Both the position numbers and the translations under genes were made by a program. A stretch of 64,000 nucleotides of DNA, taken from assembly GCF_013386585.1 (NCBI RefSeq), contig NZ_JACARO010000084.1, forward strand, positions 856-64,855. The letters run 5' to 3'. The notes below the pieces were generated by a model. That model was not told the DNA's origin. It did no database searches and saw only the letters and a list, made by a program, of their open reading frames with translations. This document shows, piece by piece, positions 32,449 to 40,709 of the stretch (position 1 is its first letter; each line of letters opens with the position of its first letter). The stretch is from Pseudomonas sp. P7548 (GTDB lineage: Bacteria > Pseudomonadota > Gammaproteobacteria > Pseudomonadales > Pseudomonadaceae).

Positions 32449-33216
32449 TCAGCCGAAGCGGTAGATGTCCATGCCCAGCGCGCCCAGGGTGAAGCCTTGG
32501 TGAGCGACACTGAAGTCACCCCCCGCACCCCGCGCAAAGTACAGCGGCAACAGGTGTTCATCGCTGGGATGGCTGCGCACGGCATGGGGCGCCTGTCGGC
32601 GGTAGTCATGCAGCGCGGTTTCATCGTTGGCGGCCAGCTTGTCCACCACCCAGTCACGGAAATCCCGCGCCCAGGGTTCAATGGTTTCCGGCCCGGCACG
32701 CCAGTTCAGCTCGCCCAGGTTGTGGGTGATGCTGCCGGAGCCAATCAGCAATACGCCTTGCTCGCGCAGGCTGGCGAGGGCATGCCCCACGCGCGTCTGC
32801 AGCGCTGGGCCCATACGACTGGGCAGTGACACCTGGACCACCGGAATATCGGCAGCCGGGTACATCAGCGACAGCGGTACCCAGGTGCCGTGGTCGAAGG
32901 GGCGCCGTTCATCGATGTGGGCATTCAAACCGTCGGCGTGCAGCAACGCCACAATTTCAGCGGCCAACTGCGGATCGCCGGGTGTGGGGTACTGCACGGC
33001 AAACAATTCGCGGGGGAAGCCCCCGAAGTCGTGCCAGGTTTCCGGGGCCTGGCTGCCGCTGACGAGTAATTCCTGGCTTTCCCAATGTGCCGATACCACC
33101 ACGATCGCTTTAGGACGGGGCAATTCGGCGGCCAGGCGCTGCAGGGCCGGGCCACTGGCGCCGGGTTGCAGGGCCAGCATGGGCGAGCCGTTGGAGATAA
33201 ACAGGCTGGGGAACAT
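32449..33216 (-). CDS. DODA-type extradiol dioxygenase (YgiD family)
   Basis: A 255-residue protein of the LigB/DODA fold. Metal-site histidines are expected in ISNGSPMLAL (His replaced by Asn-Gly in the first strand, as in some YgiD members), VSAHWES, HGTWVPLSLMYP and GSGSITHNLGELNW. The family opens catechol-type rings; the substrate of the bacterial YgiD group is uncertain. The start MFPSLFISNG at 33216 is preferred to the longer MLTLRTQL form at 33240. A small palindrome and the broken tpm gene lie upstream on the other strand. Confidence 0.85.
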   Translation of the reverse strand: MFPSLFISNGSPMLALQPGASGPALQRLAAELPRPKAIVVVSAHWESQELLVSGSQAPETWHDFGGFPRELFAVQYPTPGDPQLAAEIVALLHADGLNAHIDERRPFDHGTWVPLSLMYPAADIPVVQVSLPSRMGPALQTRVGHALASLREQGVLLIGSGSITHNLGELNWRAGPETIEPWARDFRDWVVDKLAANDETALHDYRRQAPHAVRSHPSDEHLLPLYFARGAGGDFSVAHQGFTLGALGMDIYRFG

Positions 33217-33256
33217 AAGTTGGGTCCTGAGCGTTAACATGGGACCATCTTCAATC

Positions 33257-33269
33257 AGATCATTGATCT
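33257..33269. promoter_or_regulatory. Small palindrome between the dioxygenase gene and tpm
   Basis: AGATCA-T-TGATCT, perfect over six bases per arm, in an AT-rich 100-base divergent gap. It could be an operator, but no regulator gene is adjacent. Confidence 0.3.
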
Positions 33270-33319
33270 AAATCTAATATAAGTTTTAGCGCCTTTTGAT
33301 CGAATTTTCAGGGTGATTT

Positions 33320-33962
33320 ATGGAGCCTAAGTTTTGGCAGGAGCGCTGGGCGCGCAATCAGATCGGCTTTCACTTGCCTGAGGTCAACCCGTACTTGCAG
33401 CGACACTGGCCGCGGCTTGCACTGGCTGAAGGCACCAAGGTACTGGTGCCACTGTGTGGCAAGAGCCTGGATTTGATGTGGCTGGCCAGTCACGGGCACC
33501 GAGTGATGGGCGTGGAGCTGTCGGAGCAGGCGGTGGAGGCAAGGGCTCACGCCTCGGATCAGCCAGCAGGGGGCCTTCACGGTGTACCAGGCTGATCAGG
33601 TGGAGCTGTGGTGCGGTGATTTTTTCGCGCTAGGCGCGGGGGACGTGGCCGATTGCACTGCGCTTTACGACCGCGCTGCACTGATTGCCTTGCCGCCCCT
33701 GATGCGGGCGCGTTACTGTGAGCACCTCAGCAACGTGCTGGTGCCTGGTTGCCAGGGCGTTTTGATCACGCTCGATTATGACCAGACCCAGAAAGCCGGC
33801 CCACCGTTTGCGGTCACCGATGAAGAGGTGAAGGTGTTGCTGGGGGAGTACTGGGCGTTGGCAGAGCTGGAAGAGCAGGACATTTTGGCTGAGAGCTGGA
33901 AGTTCGTGCAGGACGGTGTAGATCGCCTTGAGGAACGTGTCTACCAGTTGGCGAAGCGTTGA
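33320..33962 (+). pseudogene. tpm: Thiopurine S-methyltransferase, frameshifted
   Basis: The first frame (33320 to about 33540) encodes the Tpm N-terminus: MEPKFWQERWARNQIGFHLP, then KVLVPLCGKSLDLMWL and MGVELSEQAVEA. It then runs into unrelated residues and stops at 33595. From about 33540 a second frame gives GLTPRISQQGAFTVYQAD and continues through WCGDFFAL to the normal end at 33962. Between VEA and QGLTP four or five expected residues (typically FF-x-E) are missing, so a deletion of about 10-16 bases explains the shift. The methyltransferase, which in Pseudomonas acts on selenium and tellurium compounds, is probably inactive unless this is a sequencing error. Confidence 0.85.
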
Positions 33963-33974
33963 CCGTGCAGCCGC

Positions 33975-34041
33975 TATCGCAGGCAAGCCAGCTCCTACAT
34001 TTGGAATGCATACCCCTGTAGGAGCTGGCTTGCCAGCGATG
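33975..34041. repeat. REP doublet (GTAGGAGCTGGCTTGCCAGCGATG type)
   Basis: Inverted copies ATCGCAGGCAAGCCAGCTCC and GGAGCTGGCTTGCCAGCGAT flank a spacer of about 20 bases just after the broken tpm gene. Confidence 0.9.
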
Positions 34042-34076
34042 ACGACAGAAGCCTTGGCACAGAAATCACAGGCAAT

Positions 34077-34107
34077 AAAAAAGGAGCGATCAAATCGCCC
34101 CTTTTTT
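34077..34107. terminator. Terminator of htpX (possibly bidirectional)
   Basis: AAAAAAGGAGCGAT (34077-34090), CAA loop and ATCGCCCCTTTTTT (34094-34107). There is one mismatch, and A and T tracts on both sides. Confidence 0.88.
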
Positions 34108-34126
34108 GTGTGTGATCTACTGACCG

Positions 34127-35014
34127 TCAGCCGCGACGACGCAACGCGTCGATTCGCTCTTCCAGCGGCGGGTGGCTCATGAACAGGCGAGCCATGCCCT
34201 GCTTGATGCCGCCGTTGATACCAAATGCCGTCAGGCTGTCCGGCATATGCACCGGCAGGCCCTGCTCGGAGCGCAGGTGCTGCAGGGCTGCGATCATTGC
34301 CCCGGTGCCGGCCAGGCGTGCGCCGGCTTCGTCTGCACGGAATTCCCGTCTGCGCGAGAACCACATGGTGATGGCGCTGGCCAGGAAGCCGAGCACCACT
34401 TCGGCGAAGATGGTCGCCACGAAGTAGGCGATACCGCGGCCTTCTTCGTTCTTGAAGATCACCTTGTCGACAAAGTTGCCGATGATCCGCGCGAAGAACA
34501 TCACGAAGGTGTTCACCACGCCCTGCACCAGTGCCAGGGTGACCATGTCACCGTTGGCCACGTGGCCGATCTCGTGGGCCAGTACCGCCTTCACTTCATC
34601 GTACGAGAAGCGTTCCAGCATGCCCTGGCTGACGGCAACGAGTGCGTCGTTCTTGTTCCAGCCGGTGGCAAAGGCGTTGGCCTCGTAGGCCGGGAAGATC
34701 CCGACTTCGGGCATCTTGATCCCGGCTTCGCGGGACAGTTGCTCGACGGTCTGCAGCAACCATTGCTCATGCCGGGTACGGGGTTGGGTGATCACCTGGG
34801 TGCTGGTGCTCATCTTCGCCATCCACTTGGAGATGAACAGCGAGAACAGCGAACCGGCAAAACCAAAGACCGCACAGAAGACCAGCAGCTGATTGAGGTT
34901 CAGATCAACCCCGTTGGCCGCCATGAACCCGTTGAAGCCGAAAAGGCTCAGGGTGATGCTGGCAATCAGCACGACCGCCAGGTTAGTGGCCAAGAACAGC
35001 AGGATGCGCATCAT
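34127..35014 (-). CDS. htpX: Membrane metalloprotease HtpX
   Basis: A 295-residue inner-membrane protease of membrane-protein quality control. There are two N-terminal helices (about 4-30 and 42-62), the zinc motif HEIGH (147-151) and the third zinc Glu in the RRREFRADEAGARLAG block. Two further helices lie between about 155 and 215. Length equals that of the enteric protein (about 290). Two consecutive ATGs begin the frame (35014 and 35011). A sigma32-like promoter can be drawn about 50 bases upstream, which would fit its known heat-shock control. Confidence 0.97.
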   Translation of the reverse strand: MMRILLFLATNLAVVLIASITLSLFGFNGFMAANGVDLNLNQLLVFCAVFGFAGSLFSLFISKWMAKMSTSTQVITQPRTRHEQWLLQTVEQLSREAGIKMPEVGIFPAYEANAFATGWNKNDALVAVSQGMLERFSYDEVKAVLAHEIGHVANGDMVTLALVQGVVNTFVMFFARIIGNFVDKVIFKNEEGRGIAYFVATIFAEVVLGFLASAITMWFSRRREFRADEAGARLAGTGAMIAALQHLRSEQGLPVHMPDSLTAFGINGGIKQGMARLFMSHPPLEERIDALRRRG

Positions 35015-35060
35015 GGTTGTAGAGTTCTCCTCATGCTTAATATGTCGCGTACTGCGGGGT

Positions 35061-35089
35061 ATATAAGGTGCGGCCTGGGGCTATTCAAC
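35061..35089 (-). promoter_or_regulatory. Sigma32-like promoter of htpX
   Basis: On the minus strand GTTGAAT (35089-35083), a 14-base spacer and CCTTATAT (35068-35061) approximate the heat-shock pattern CTTGAAA-N11-16-CCCATNT. The match is partial. Confidence 0.3.
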
Positions 35090-35278
35090 CGAGCGACTAT
35101 TTCAAACTGTGTCCTACAGCCTGAATGTAGAGCCTTGAAAGGTTTTTCCGATCTGGAAAGTCGCTTTTGATCACCACATTCATGCCTTGCCGTCCCGTAA
35201 TTATAGGGGGCTGGCCGATCCGTGGCGTGCCGCGATGGGGGAGCGGTCAGGCAGGGCAGAGAAGTGTTGCCAGATAAT

Positions 35279-35309
35279 CGCTGTGCGACCGTATGACGAT
35301 CGCACAGCG
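35279..35309 (-). terminator. Hairpin after alaA
   Basis: A perfect 10-bp stem CGCTGTGCGA/TCGCACAGCG (35279-35288 and 35300-35309) beginning 8 bases after the alaA stop. The T tract is weak (ATTATCT). Confidence 0.65.
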
Positions 35310-35317
35310 CCACTTCG

Positions 35318-36529
35318 TTATTGGCGATAGGACTTGAGGAAGTTGCCGATGCGACCAATGGCCATGTCCAAGTCATCCACACGCGGCAAGGTCACCACGC
35401 GGAAGTGATCCGGCCACGGCCAGTTGAACGCGGTGCCTTGCACCACCAGCAGCTTTTCCGACAGCAGCAGGTCGAGTACGAACTTCTCGTCATTGAGGAT
35501 CGGGCAGACCTTCGGGTCTATGCGTGGGAAGGCATACAGCGCGCCCATGGGCTTTACGCAGCTTACGCCCGGGATGGCATTGAGCAGTTCCCAGGTACGG
35601 TTGCGCTGTTCCAGCAGACGGCCCTGGGGCAGGACCAGGTCATTGATGCTCTGGTAGCCGCCGAGGGCGGTCTGGATCGCGTGCTGGCTCGGCACGTTGG
35701 CGCACAGGCGCATGTTGGCCAGCATGTCGATGCCTTCTATGTAGCTCTGGGCGTTGTGCTTGGGGCCGGAGATGGCGATCCAGCCGGAGCGGAAACCCGC
35801 CACGCGGTAGGACTTGGACAGGCCGTTGAAGGTCAGGCACAGCAGGTCCGGCGCCAGGGAGGCGGTGCACACGTGCACGGCGTCATCGTAGAGGATCTTG
35901 TCGTAGATCTCGTCGGAGAACACCACCAGGTTGTGCTGGCGCGCCAGTTCGAGCATGCCCAGCAGCACTTCCTTGGAGTACACCGCGCCGGTGGGGTTGT
36001 TCGGGTTGATGATCACCAGGGCCTTGGTGTTCGGGGTGATCTTGGCTTTGATGTCGGCCAGGTCCGGGAACCAGTCGGCGCCTTCGTCACACAGATAGTG
36101 CACCGGGTGGCCGCCGGCCAGGGTCACGGCAGCGGTCCACAGCGGGTAGTCGGGGGCCGGCACCAGCACTTCGTCGCCATTGTTGAGCAGGGCCTGCATG
36201 GACATCACGATCAGCTCGGACACGCCGTTGCCCAAGTAGATGTCTTCGATGCCGACGCCTTCCACCTGCTTTTGCTGGTAGTACTGCATCACCGCCTTGC
36301 GCGCGCTGAACAGGCCCTTGGAGTCACTGTAGCCCTGGGCGGTCGGCAGGTTGCGGATTACGTCCTGGAGGATTTCGTCCGGCGCTTCGAAACCAAAAGG
36401 CGCCGGGTTGCCAATGTTCAGCTTGAGGATGCGATGGCCTTCCTCTTCCAGGCGTTTGGCGTGCTTGAGCACTGGGCCGCGAATGTCGTAGCAGACGTTG
36501 GCGAGCTTGTTCGATTTGCTGACCTGCAT
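35318..36529 (-). CDS. alaA: Alanine/aspartate-type aminotransferase AlaA
   Basis: A 403-residue PLP enzyme of fold type I, closest in pattern to E. coli AlaA (glutamate-pyruvate transaminase). Visible blocks are LKLNIGNPAPFGFEAPDE, YLGNGVSELI, INPNNPTGAVY, FSDEIYDKI and NGLSKSYRVAGFRSGW, in which Lys239 binds PLP. The start MQVSKSNKLA at 36529 is the family start; the frame extends to 36604. It should interconvert pyruvate and alanine using glutamate. The msrB gene is divergent. Confidence 0.94.
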   Translation of the reverse strand: MQVSKSNKLANVCYDIRGPVLKHAKRLEEEGHRILKLNIGNPAPFGFEAPDEILQDVIRNLPTAQGYSDSKGLFSARKAVMQYYQQKQVEGVGIEDIYLGNGVSELIVMSMQALLNNGDEVLVPAPDYPLWTAAVTLAGGHPVHYLCDEGADWFPDLADIKAKITPNTKALVIINPNNPTGAVYSKEVLLGMLELARQHNLVVFSDEIYDKILYDDAVHVCTASLAPDLLCLTFNGLSKSYRVAGFRSGWIAISGPKHNAQSYIEGIDMLANMRLCANVPSQHAIQTALGGYQSINDLVLPQGRLLEQRNRTWELLNAIPGVSCVKPMGALYAFPRIDPKVCPILNDEKFVLDLLLSEKLLVVQGTAFNWPWPDHFRVVTLPRVDDLDMAIGRIGNFLKSYRQ

Positions 36530-36731
36530 GGCGATGTGATCCTGAAAATGAACGATCCAGACGGTGTGGACACGACCGTACTGCGAATCCTGCGAGGCCT
36601 GCACCCATAAATACGTTTGAATGCCGGTAGCGCGGGTGCCAGACTGGCGTTTTGAAGAGGCGCAATCATACGTGCCGCCTGATCCATGGAAAAGACACAG
36701 ATCAGGGTTTTTCAGTTGCCGAGGTGTACCG

Positions 36732-37124
36732 ATGGAAAAGTTGGATAAAACGCTGGAGGAATGGCGGGAAATGCTCGACCCCGCTCAATATCAGGTCTGC
36801 CGGCTCAAAGGCACCGAGCGGCCGTTTTCCGGCAAGTACAACGCCACCACGACCGATGGTGTGTACCACTGCATTTGCTGCAATGAGCCACTGTTCGACT
36901 CCAAGACCAAGTTCGACGCCGGTTGCGGCTGGCCGAGCTTCTACGAGCCGATTGCCCAGAGTGCGATGATCGAGATCCGTGACGTCAGCCACGGCATGAT
37001 CCGCACCGAAGTCACCTGCGCCAAATGCGATGCCCACTTGGGCCATGTATTCCCGGATGGCCCGCCGCCGACTGGCCTGCGCTACTGCATCAACTCGGTG
37101 TGCCTGGACCTCGTTCCGCGCTGA
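36732..37124 (+). CDS. msrB: Methionine-R-sulfoxide reductase MsrB
   Basis: A 130-residue repair enzyme that reduces methionine-R-sulfoxide in proteins. Zinc cysteines are Cys47, Cys50, Cys96 and Cys99. The catalytic residue is Cys119 in LRYCINS. The active-site blocks GCGWPSF and HLGHVFPDGPPPTG are intact. The start at ATG 36732 follows GAGG at 36721-36724. It is the first of three plus-strand redox genes (msrB, gpx, ospR). Confidence 0.97.
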   Translation: MEKLDKTLEEWREMLDPAQYQVCRLKGTERPFSGKYNATTTDGVYHCICCNEPLFDSKTKFDAGCGWPSFYEPIAQSAMIEIRDVSHGMIRTEVTCAKCDAHLGHVFPDGPPPTGLRYCINSVCLDLVPR

Positions 37125-37138
37125 TTCAACACCGTACC

Positions 37139-37206
37139 CGTAGGAGACCGGCTTGCCGGCGATGGCGATCTCACGGACGCCATCGCCGGCAAGCCGGGCT
37201 CCTACG
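37139..37206. repeat. REP doublet (GTAGGAG-ACCGGCTTGCCGGCGATG type)
   Basis: Inverted copies CGTAGGAGACCGGCTTGCCG and CGGCAAGCCGGGCTCCTACG separated by about 28 bases, between msrB and the glutathione peroxidase gene. Same type as 17437-17524, with one inserted base in each arm. Confidence 0.88.
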
Positions 37207-37240
37207 GGGATTGGTGGTGATGGTGGGGTATCAGTTTGGT

Positions 37241-37266
37241 CAATTAAATTGCGCGCAATTCAATTG
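37241..37266. promoter_or_regulatory. Near-perfect 26-bp palindrome before gpx-ospR (probable OspR operator)
   Basis: Two 13-base arms match at 12 positions around the core AATTGCGCGCAATT (37247-37260). It lies 43 bases before the gpx start and just before a possible -10 TACTAT (37269-37274). Its TTGCGCGCAA core also occurs upstream of ohr. Confidence 0.75.
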
Positions 37267-37308
37267 CCTACTATGTTTGTCCCACTTCTCCTTTATCGAG
37301 GCATTGCC

Positions 37309-37794
37309 ATGAGCAACAACCTGCTGAGCATCCCGTGCACCACCATCAAGGGTGAACAAAAGACCTTGGCCGACTTTGCCGGCAAGGCCATCCTGGTGGT
37401 CAACACCGCCAGCAAGTGTGGCTTCACCCCGCAATACAAAGGCCTTGAGCAACTGTGGCAGCAATACAAGGATCAGGGCCTGGTGGTGCTGGGCTTCCCC
37501 TGCAACCAGTTCGGCAAGCAGGAGCCAGGTAACGAAGGGGCCATTTCCGAATTTTGCGAGCTGAACTTCGGCGTCAGCTTCCCGCTGTTCAAGAAGATCG
37601 ACGTGAATGGCAGCGAGGCCCACCCACTGTTCGTACAGCTCAAGAAGCAGGCACCGGGGCTGCTGGGTTCCAAGGGCATCAAGTGGAACTTCACCAAGTT
37701 CCTCATCGGTCGCGACGGCCAGGTGGTCAAGCGCTTTGCCCCGACCACCAAGCCCCAGGACCTGACCCAAGAGATCGAAGCCCTGCTCAAATGA
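37309..37794 (+). CDS. Glutathione peroxidase family protein
   Basis: A 161-residue thiol peroxidase. The peroxidatic cysteine is Cys37 in NTASKCGFTPQY. The Gln, Trp and Asn partners of the tetrad lie in FPCNQFGKQEPG and IKWNFTKFLI, all intact. Bacterial members usually take electrons from thioredoxin rather than glutathione. The stop overlaps the start of ospR by 4 bases (ATGA). The promoter carries a near-perfect palindrome that fits autoregulation by OspR. Confidence 0.95.
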   Translation: MSNNLLSIPCTTIKGEQKTLADFAGKAILVVNTASKCGFTPQYKGLEQLWQQYKDQGLVVLGFPCNQFGKQEPGNEGAISEFCELNFGVSFPLFKKIDVNGSEAHPLFVQLKKQAPGLLGSKGIKWNFTKFLIGRDGQVVKRFAPTTKPQDLTQEIEALLK

Positions 37795-38255
37795 CTGCCG
37801 CCCCGACCGTGTCCCTCGCCTTGGATGACCAGCTGTGCTTCAAGCTCTATGTCGCCTCACGGGCGGTGACCCGCGCCTACAAGCCGATGCTGGATGAGCT
37901 GGGCCTGACCTACCCGCAATACGTGGCGATGCTGGTGTTGTGGGAATGGCATTCAAAAAAGCCCGCGCAGCCCACAGTCAAGGCCCTGGGGGAGCGGCTG
38001 ATGCTCGACTCCGGCACCCTGACGCCACTGCTCAAGCGCCTTGAGCAGTTGGGGCTGGTCAAGCGTCAGCGCAGTGCCATGGACGAGCGCGAAGTGCACT
38101 TGGGGTTGAGCGAGGCGGGCATCGGGTTGTACGACCAAGCCCACCGCCTCAAAACCCGCTTGCTCTGTGACAGCGGCGTCGACCTGAACCAGGCCGATGC
38201 CTTGCGCCAGGGCCTGGATCAGTTGCTGGCACAGATCAGAGGCTTGTCGTCTTAG
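37791..38255 (+). CDS. ospR: MarR-family oxidative-stress regulator OspR
   Basis: A 154-residue OhrR-like regulator. The sensing cysteine is in LDDQLCFKLYVAS (Cys16), equivalent to Cys18 of the OhrR at 22127-22579. The winged helix includes TVKALGERLMLDSGTLTPLLKRLEQLGLVKRQRS. In P. aeruginosa OspR represses the adjacent gpx and responds to peroxides. It is translated with gpx by ATGA overlap. Its 3' end overlaps the convergent sagS gene by 20 bases. Confidence 0.92.
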   Translation: MTAAPTVSLALDDQLCFKLYVASRAVTRAYKPMLDELGLTYPQYVAMLVLWEWHSKKPAQPTVKALGERLMLDSGTLTPLLKRLEQLGLVKRQRSAMDEREVHLGLSEAGIGLYDQAHRLKTRLLCDSGVDLNQADALRQGLDQLLAQIRGLSS

Positions 38256-40545
38256 GCACCCACAGGTCCAGCAGGGCGTTGAGTTCTTCGCGCCGGAACG
38301 GCTTGGCCAGGTAGTCATCCATTCCGGCGGCCCGGCAACGTTCGCGCTCTTCCGAAAGGGCGTTGGCGGTCAGGGCGACGATGGGCAGGTCCGGCCAGCG
38401 CCCGCTGCGGCGGATTTGCCGGCTGGCCTCGTAGCCATCCATCACGGGCATGTTGCAATCCATCAACACCATGTCGAAGCGCTGCTCCTCAAGACGTTTG
38501 AGCGCCTCGCCGCCGTGGGCGGCCACGACCACTTCGCACCCAAGCTTGCCGAGCATGCCCTTGGCCACTAGTTGATTGACCGCGTTGTCCTCCACCAACA
38601 GGATGCGCGCCCGGTGCGCGAGCGGCGGGGACTCCATCTGGATGGGGTCGAGGATCAGCTGTGTGTCGCTGCGCAGGTTGCGTTGCAGTATCTGGTACAG
38701 CGCGTTGCGGCTCAGCGGGCGGGCCTGCTGTTGCAACGGCGCCAGGGCCGCTACTTCTTCGCTGGGCATGAAGTTGCCGTAGGCGGTGACCAGCAGGATC
38801 GGTGTGTTGCTGGTCGGGCGCAGGCGGAACAGGCATTCGGGGCAGTCCGTGATCAGCAGATCGGGGGTTTGCCCACTCAGGTCCTCATCGCGGGAATAGC
38901 AGCGAGGTGTCAGCCCCCAATGGGGCAGCAGGGTGGTGAGCAGCTCCGTGAGGCCACTGTCGGCACTGGTGATGGCAATTACCTCACCCGCCAGGGGGGC
39001 ATAGCCAACCGCAGGCAGGTGGGTGGGCAATGGCAGGTCGGCACAGAACTGGCTGCCAAAGCCCACTTCCGAGCTGATACTCAAGCGTCCCTTCATGGCT
39101 TCGCACAGGTTGTGGGTCAGCGCCAGGCCCAGGCCTGTGCCACCGAACTGGCGAGTGATGCCCGCGCCGGCCTGGGTGAAGGGTTGGAAGATTTTGACCT
39201 GCGCTTCCTGGGCAATGCCGATGCCGGTATCGCACACTTCAATCTTGACCTGGCCTTCATGGGCGCTCAGACGCACGTCAACGCGGCCGAAGCGCGTGAA
39301 CTTCAAGGCGTTCGAAAGCAGGTTGCTGACGATCTGCCGCACACGTGTCGGGTCACCGATCACTTGGGCGGGGAATTGCGGGTCGATCAGGCACGTCAGC
39401 TCGACGCTCGGCGCCGCATTCTGCGAAAGCAGGTTGGCGGTGTCTTCCACTAGGGCGCCGAGATCGAACGGGATACGCTCAAGCTCCAGCTGCCCGGCGT
39501 CGAACTTGGACAGGTCGAGAATATCGTTGAGCAGTTCCACCAACACCTTGCCGGAGTCGTGGGCAATCGACAGTTGCTGGCGTTGCTCGGCATTCAACGG
39601 GCTGTCCAGGGACAGCGCGATCATGCCCAGCAAGCCGTTGAGGGGCGTGCGGATCTCATGGCTCATGTTGGCCAGGAACGCCGCCCGCGCCTGGGCCATG
39701 CCTAGGGCGGTCATCTTGGCCGCCTCCAGCTCGTCGTTGGACTGGCTCAAGCGTTGGTTGCTGGCCTTGAGTTCCAGGGTGCGCGCCGAGACGATGTCTT
39801 CCAGTTGCCCCAGGTACTCGGTGAGACGGTCCTCGGCATGACGGCGTTGCTGGATTTCAGTCTCCATGTTTTCGAATTGTTGGTTGGCGACATTGACCAG
39901 CACGCCGATTTCATCGTTCTCATGCCCGGGCGGGCAATCCAGGTGGGCCTGTTTGCTGGTGCTCAAGGCGCGAATGATGCGGACCAAGGGTTGGGTCAGC
40001 ATCACGTAAAACAGGCCCAGCAAAATGCCCGTCAGCAGTAGGCTGCGGGCGAAGCCATTGAGCAGGGTGATTTCCGCGCGCCGCAGGAAACGGCTACCGA
40101 AGGCGTAGGTGTCCACATCCAGGCGCAGCACACCGAGGGAGTCGTTGGGCATGTGGCTGAGGAACAGGCGGTCTTCAAACTGGCGGCTGGCGCCAAACAG
40201 GAAATCGCTGATGGGACGGTAGGAGCTCTCCTTGCGTGGGCGATCAACGTCCGCCAGGACCACGCCATTGTTGTCAATCAATTGCGCGTGGGTGATCGCA
40301 GGCGAGTGCAGCAGACCCAGGGTCAGTTCCTGGGCCAGCTCGGCATCGATGTTGTAGGCAATGCGTGAGGCGGGGTTGTGGCTGATTTCGATCAGCGAAC
40401 GAATTTCACGGTTGATGGATGCGTCTTCGCTGGCATAATCAATACCGATTTGGATCAGGCTGAGCAAGGTTCCCAAGACGAAACCGACCAGCACAGTCAA
40501 TCTGGCTTGTTTATAAGACAAGCGGTGGGCGAACTTGATATCCAT
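38236..40545 (-). CDS. sagS: Hybrid sensor kinase SagS
   Basis: A 769-residue membrane kinase. It has helix 1 (about 17-37), a periplasmic domain (about 40-165), helix 2 (about 169-187), HAMP, a coiled coil, a His-kinase core with His296 (NMSHEIRTPLNG), an ATPase domain (DTGIGI, GGTGLGL) and a C-terminal receiver (about 645-765, with VEDNAVNQ, LMDCNMPVMDG and the conserved Lys in AKPFRREE). In P. aeruginosa SagS feeds the HptB branch and switches cells between motile and biofilm states. The start MDIKFAHRLSYKQARLTVL matches the known N-terminus; the frame runs to 40788 without support. Confidence 0.95.
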   Translation of the reverse strand: MDIKFAHRLSYKQARLTVLVGFVLGTLLSLIQIGIDYASEDASINREIRSLIEISHNPASRIAYNIDAELAQELTLGLLHSPAITHAQLIDNNGVVLADVDRPRKESSYRPISDFLFGASRQFEDRLFLSHMPNDSLGVLRLDVDTYAFGSRFLRRAEITLLNGFARSLLLTGILLGLFYVMLTQPLVRIIRALSTSKQAHLDCPPGHENDEIGVLVNVANQQFENMETEIQQRRHAEDRLTEYLGQLEDIVSARTLELKASNQRLSQSNDELEAAKMTALGMAQARAAFLANMSHEIRTPLNGLLGMIALSLDSPLNAEQRQQLSIAHDSGKVLVELLNDILDLSKFDAGQLELERIPFDLGALVEDTANLLSQNAAPSVELTCLIDPQFPAQVIGDPTRVRQIVSNLLSNALKFTRFGRVDVRLSAHEGQVKIEVCDTGIGIAQEAQVKIFQPFTQAGAGITRQFGGTGLGLALTHNLCEAMKGRLSISSEVGFGSQFCADLPLPTHLPAVGYAPLAGEVIAITSADSGLTELLTTLLPHWGLTPRCYSRDEDLSGQTPDLLITDCPECLFRLRPTSNTPILLVTAYGNFMPSEEVAALAPLQQQARPLSRNALYQILQRNLRSDTQLILDPIQMESPPLAHRARILLVEDNAVNQLVAKGMLGKLGCEVVVAAHGGEALKRLEEQRFDMVLMDCNMPVMDGYEASRQIRRSGRWPDLPIVALTANALSEERERCRAAGMDDYLAKPFRREELNALLDLWVPKTTSL

Positions 40546-40709
40546 CGAGTGTTGAACCACTTCACGTTTCCCTTCGCCCGGCAAGCATAGCTGAACATCC
40601 ACAGGCTCTGGCTTGGCCGGCATGAATCGTTTTTTTACGCAGCCTCGTGTGGTCTGCCGCAGGGTTGCCAATACGCCATCTTTTGCAAGAACTTGCCAGA
40701 GGAATAATC

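Larger units (their letters stand above)
35015..35317. other. Intergenic region between htpX and alaA
   Basis: 303 bases without a gene, on the minus strand from the end of alaA to htpX. It contains the alaA hairpin, an AT-rich middle with TTGAAAGG-type words, and the candidate htpX promoter. No open frame is convincing. Confidence 0.5.

Noticed and set aside
30327..32699. Long open frame (about 790 codons) on the minus strand opposite deaD
   Set aside because: It lies antisense to a DEAD-box gene with all motifs intact, has no family similarity, and its composition (Gln/Gly/Val/His-rich) is that of a reverse-strand shadow of GC-rich coding DNA.
35321..36610. Plus-strand open frame of 429 codons opposite alaA
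   Set aside because: Exact antisense of a well conserved aminotransferase; Val/Gly/His-rich shadow translation.
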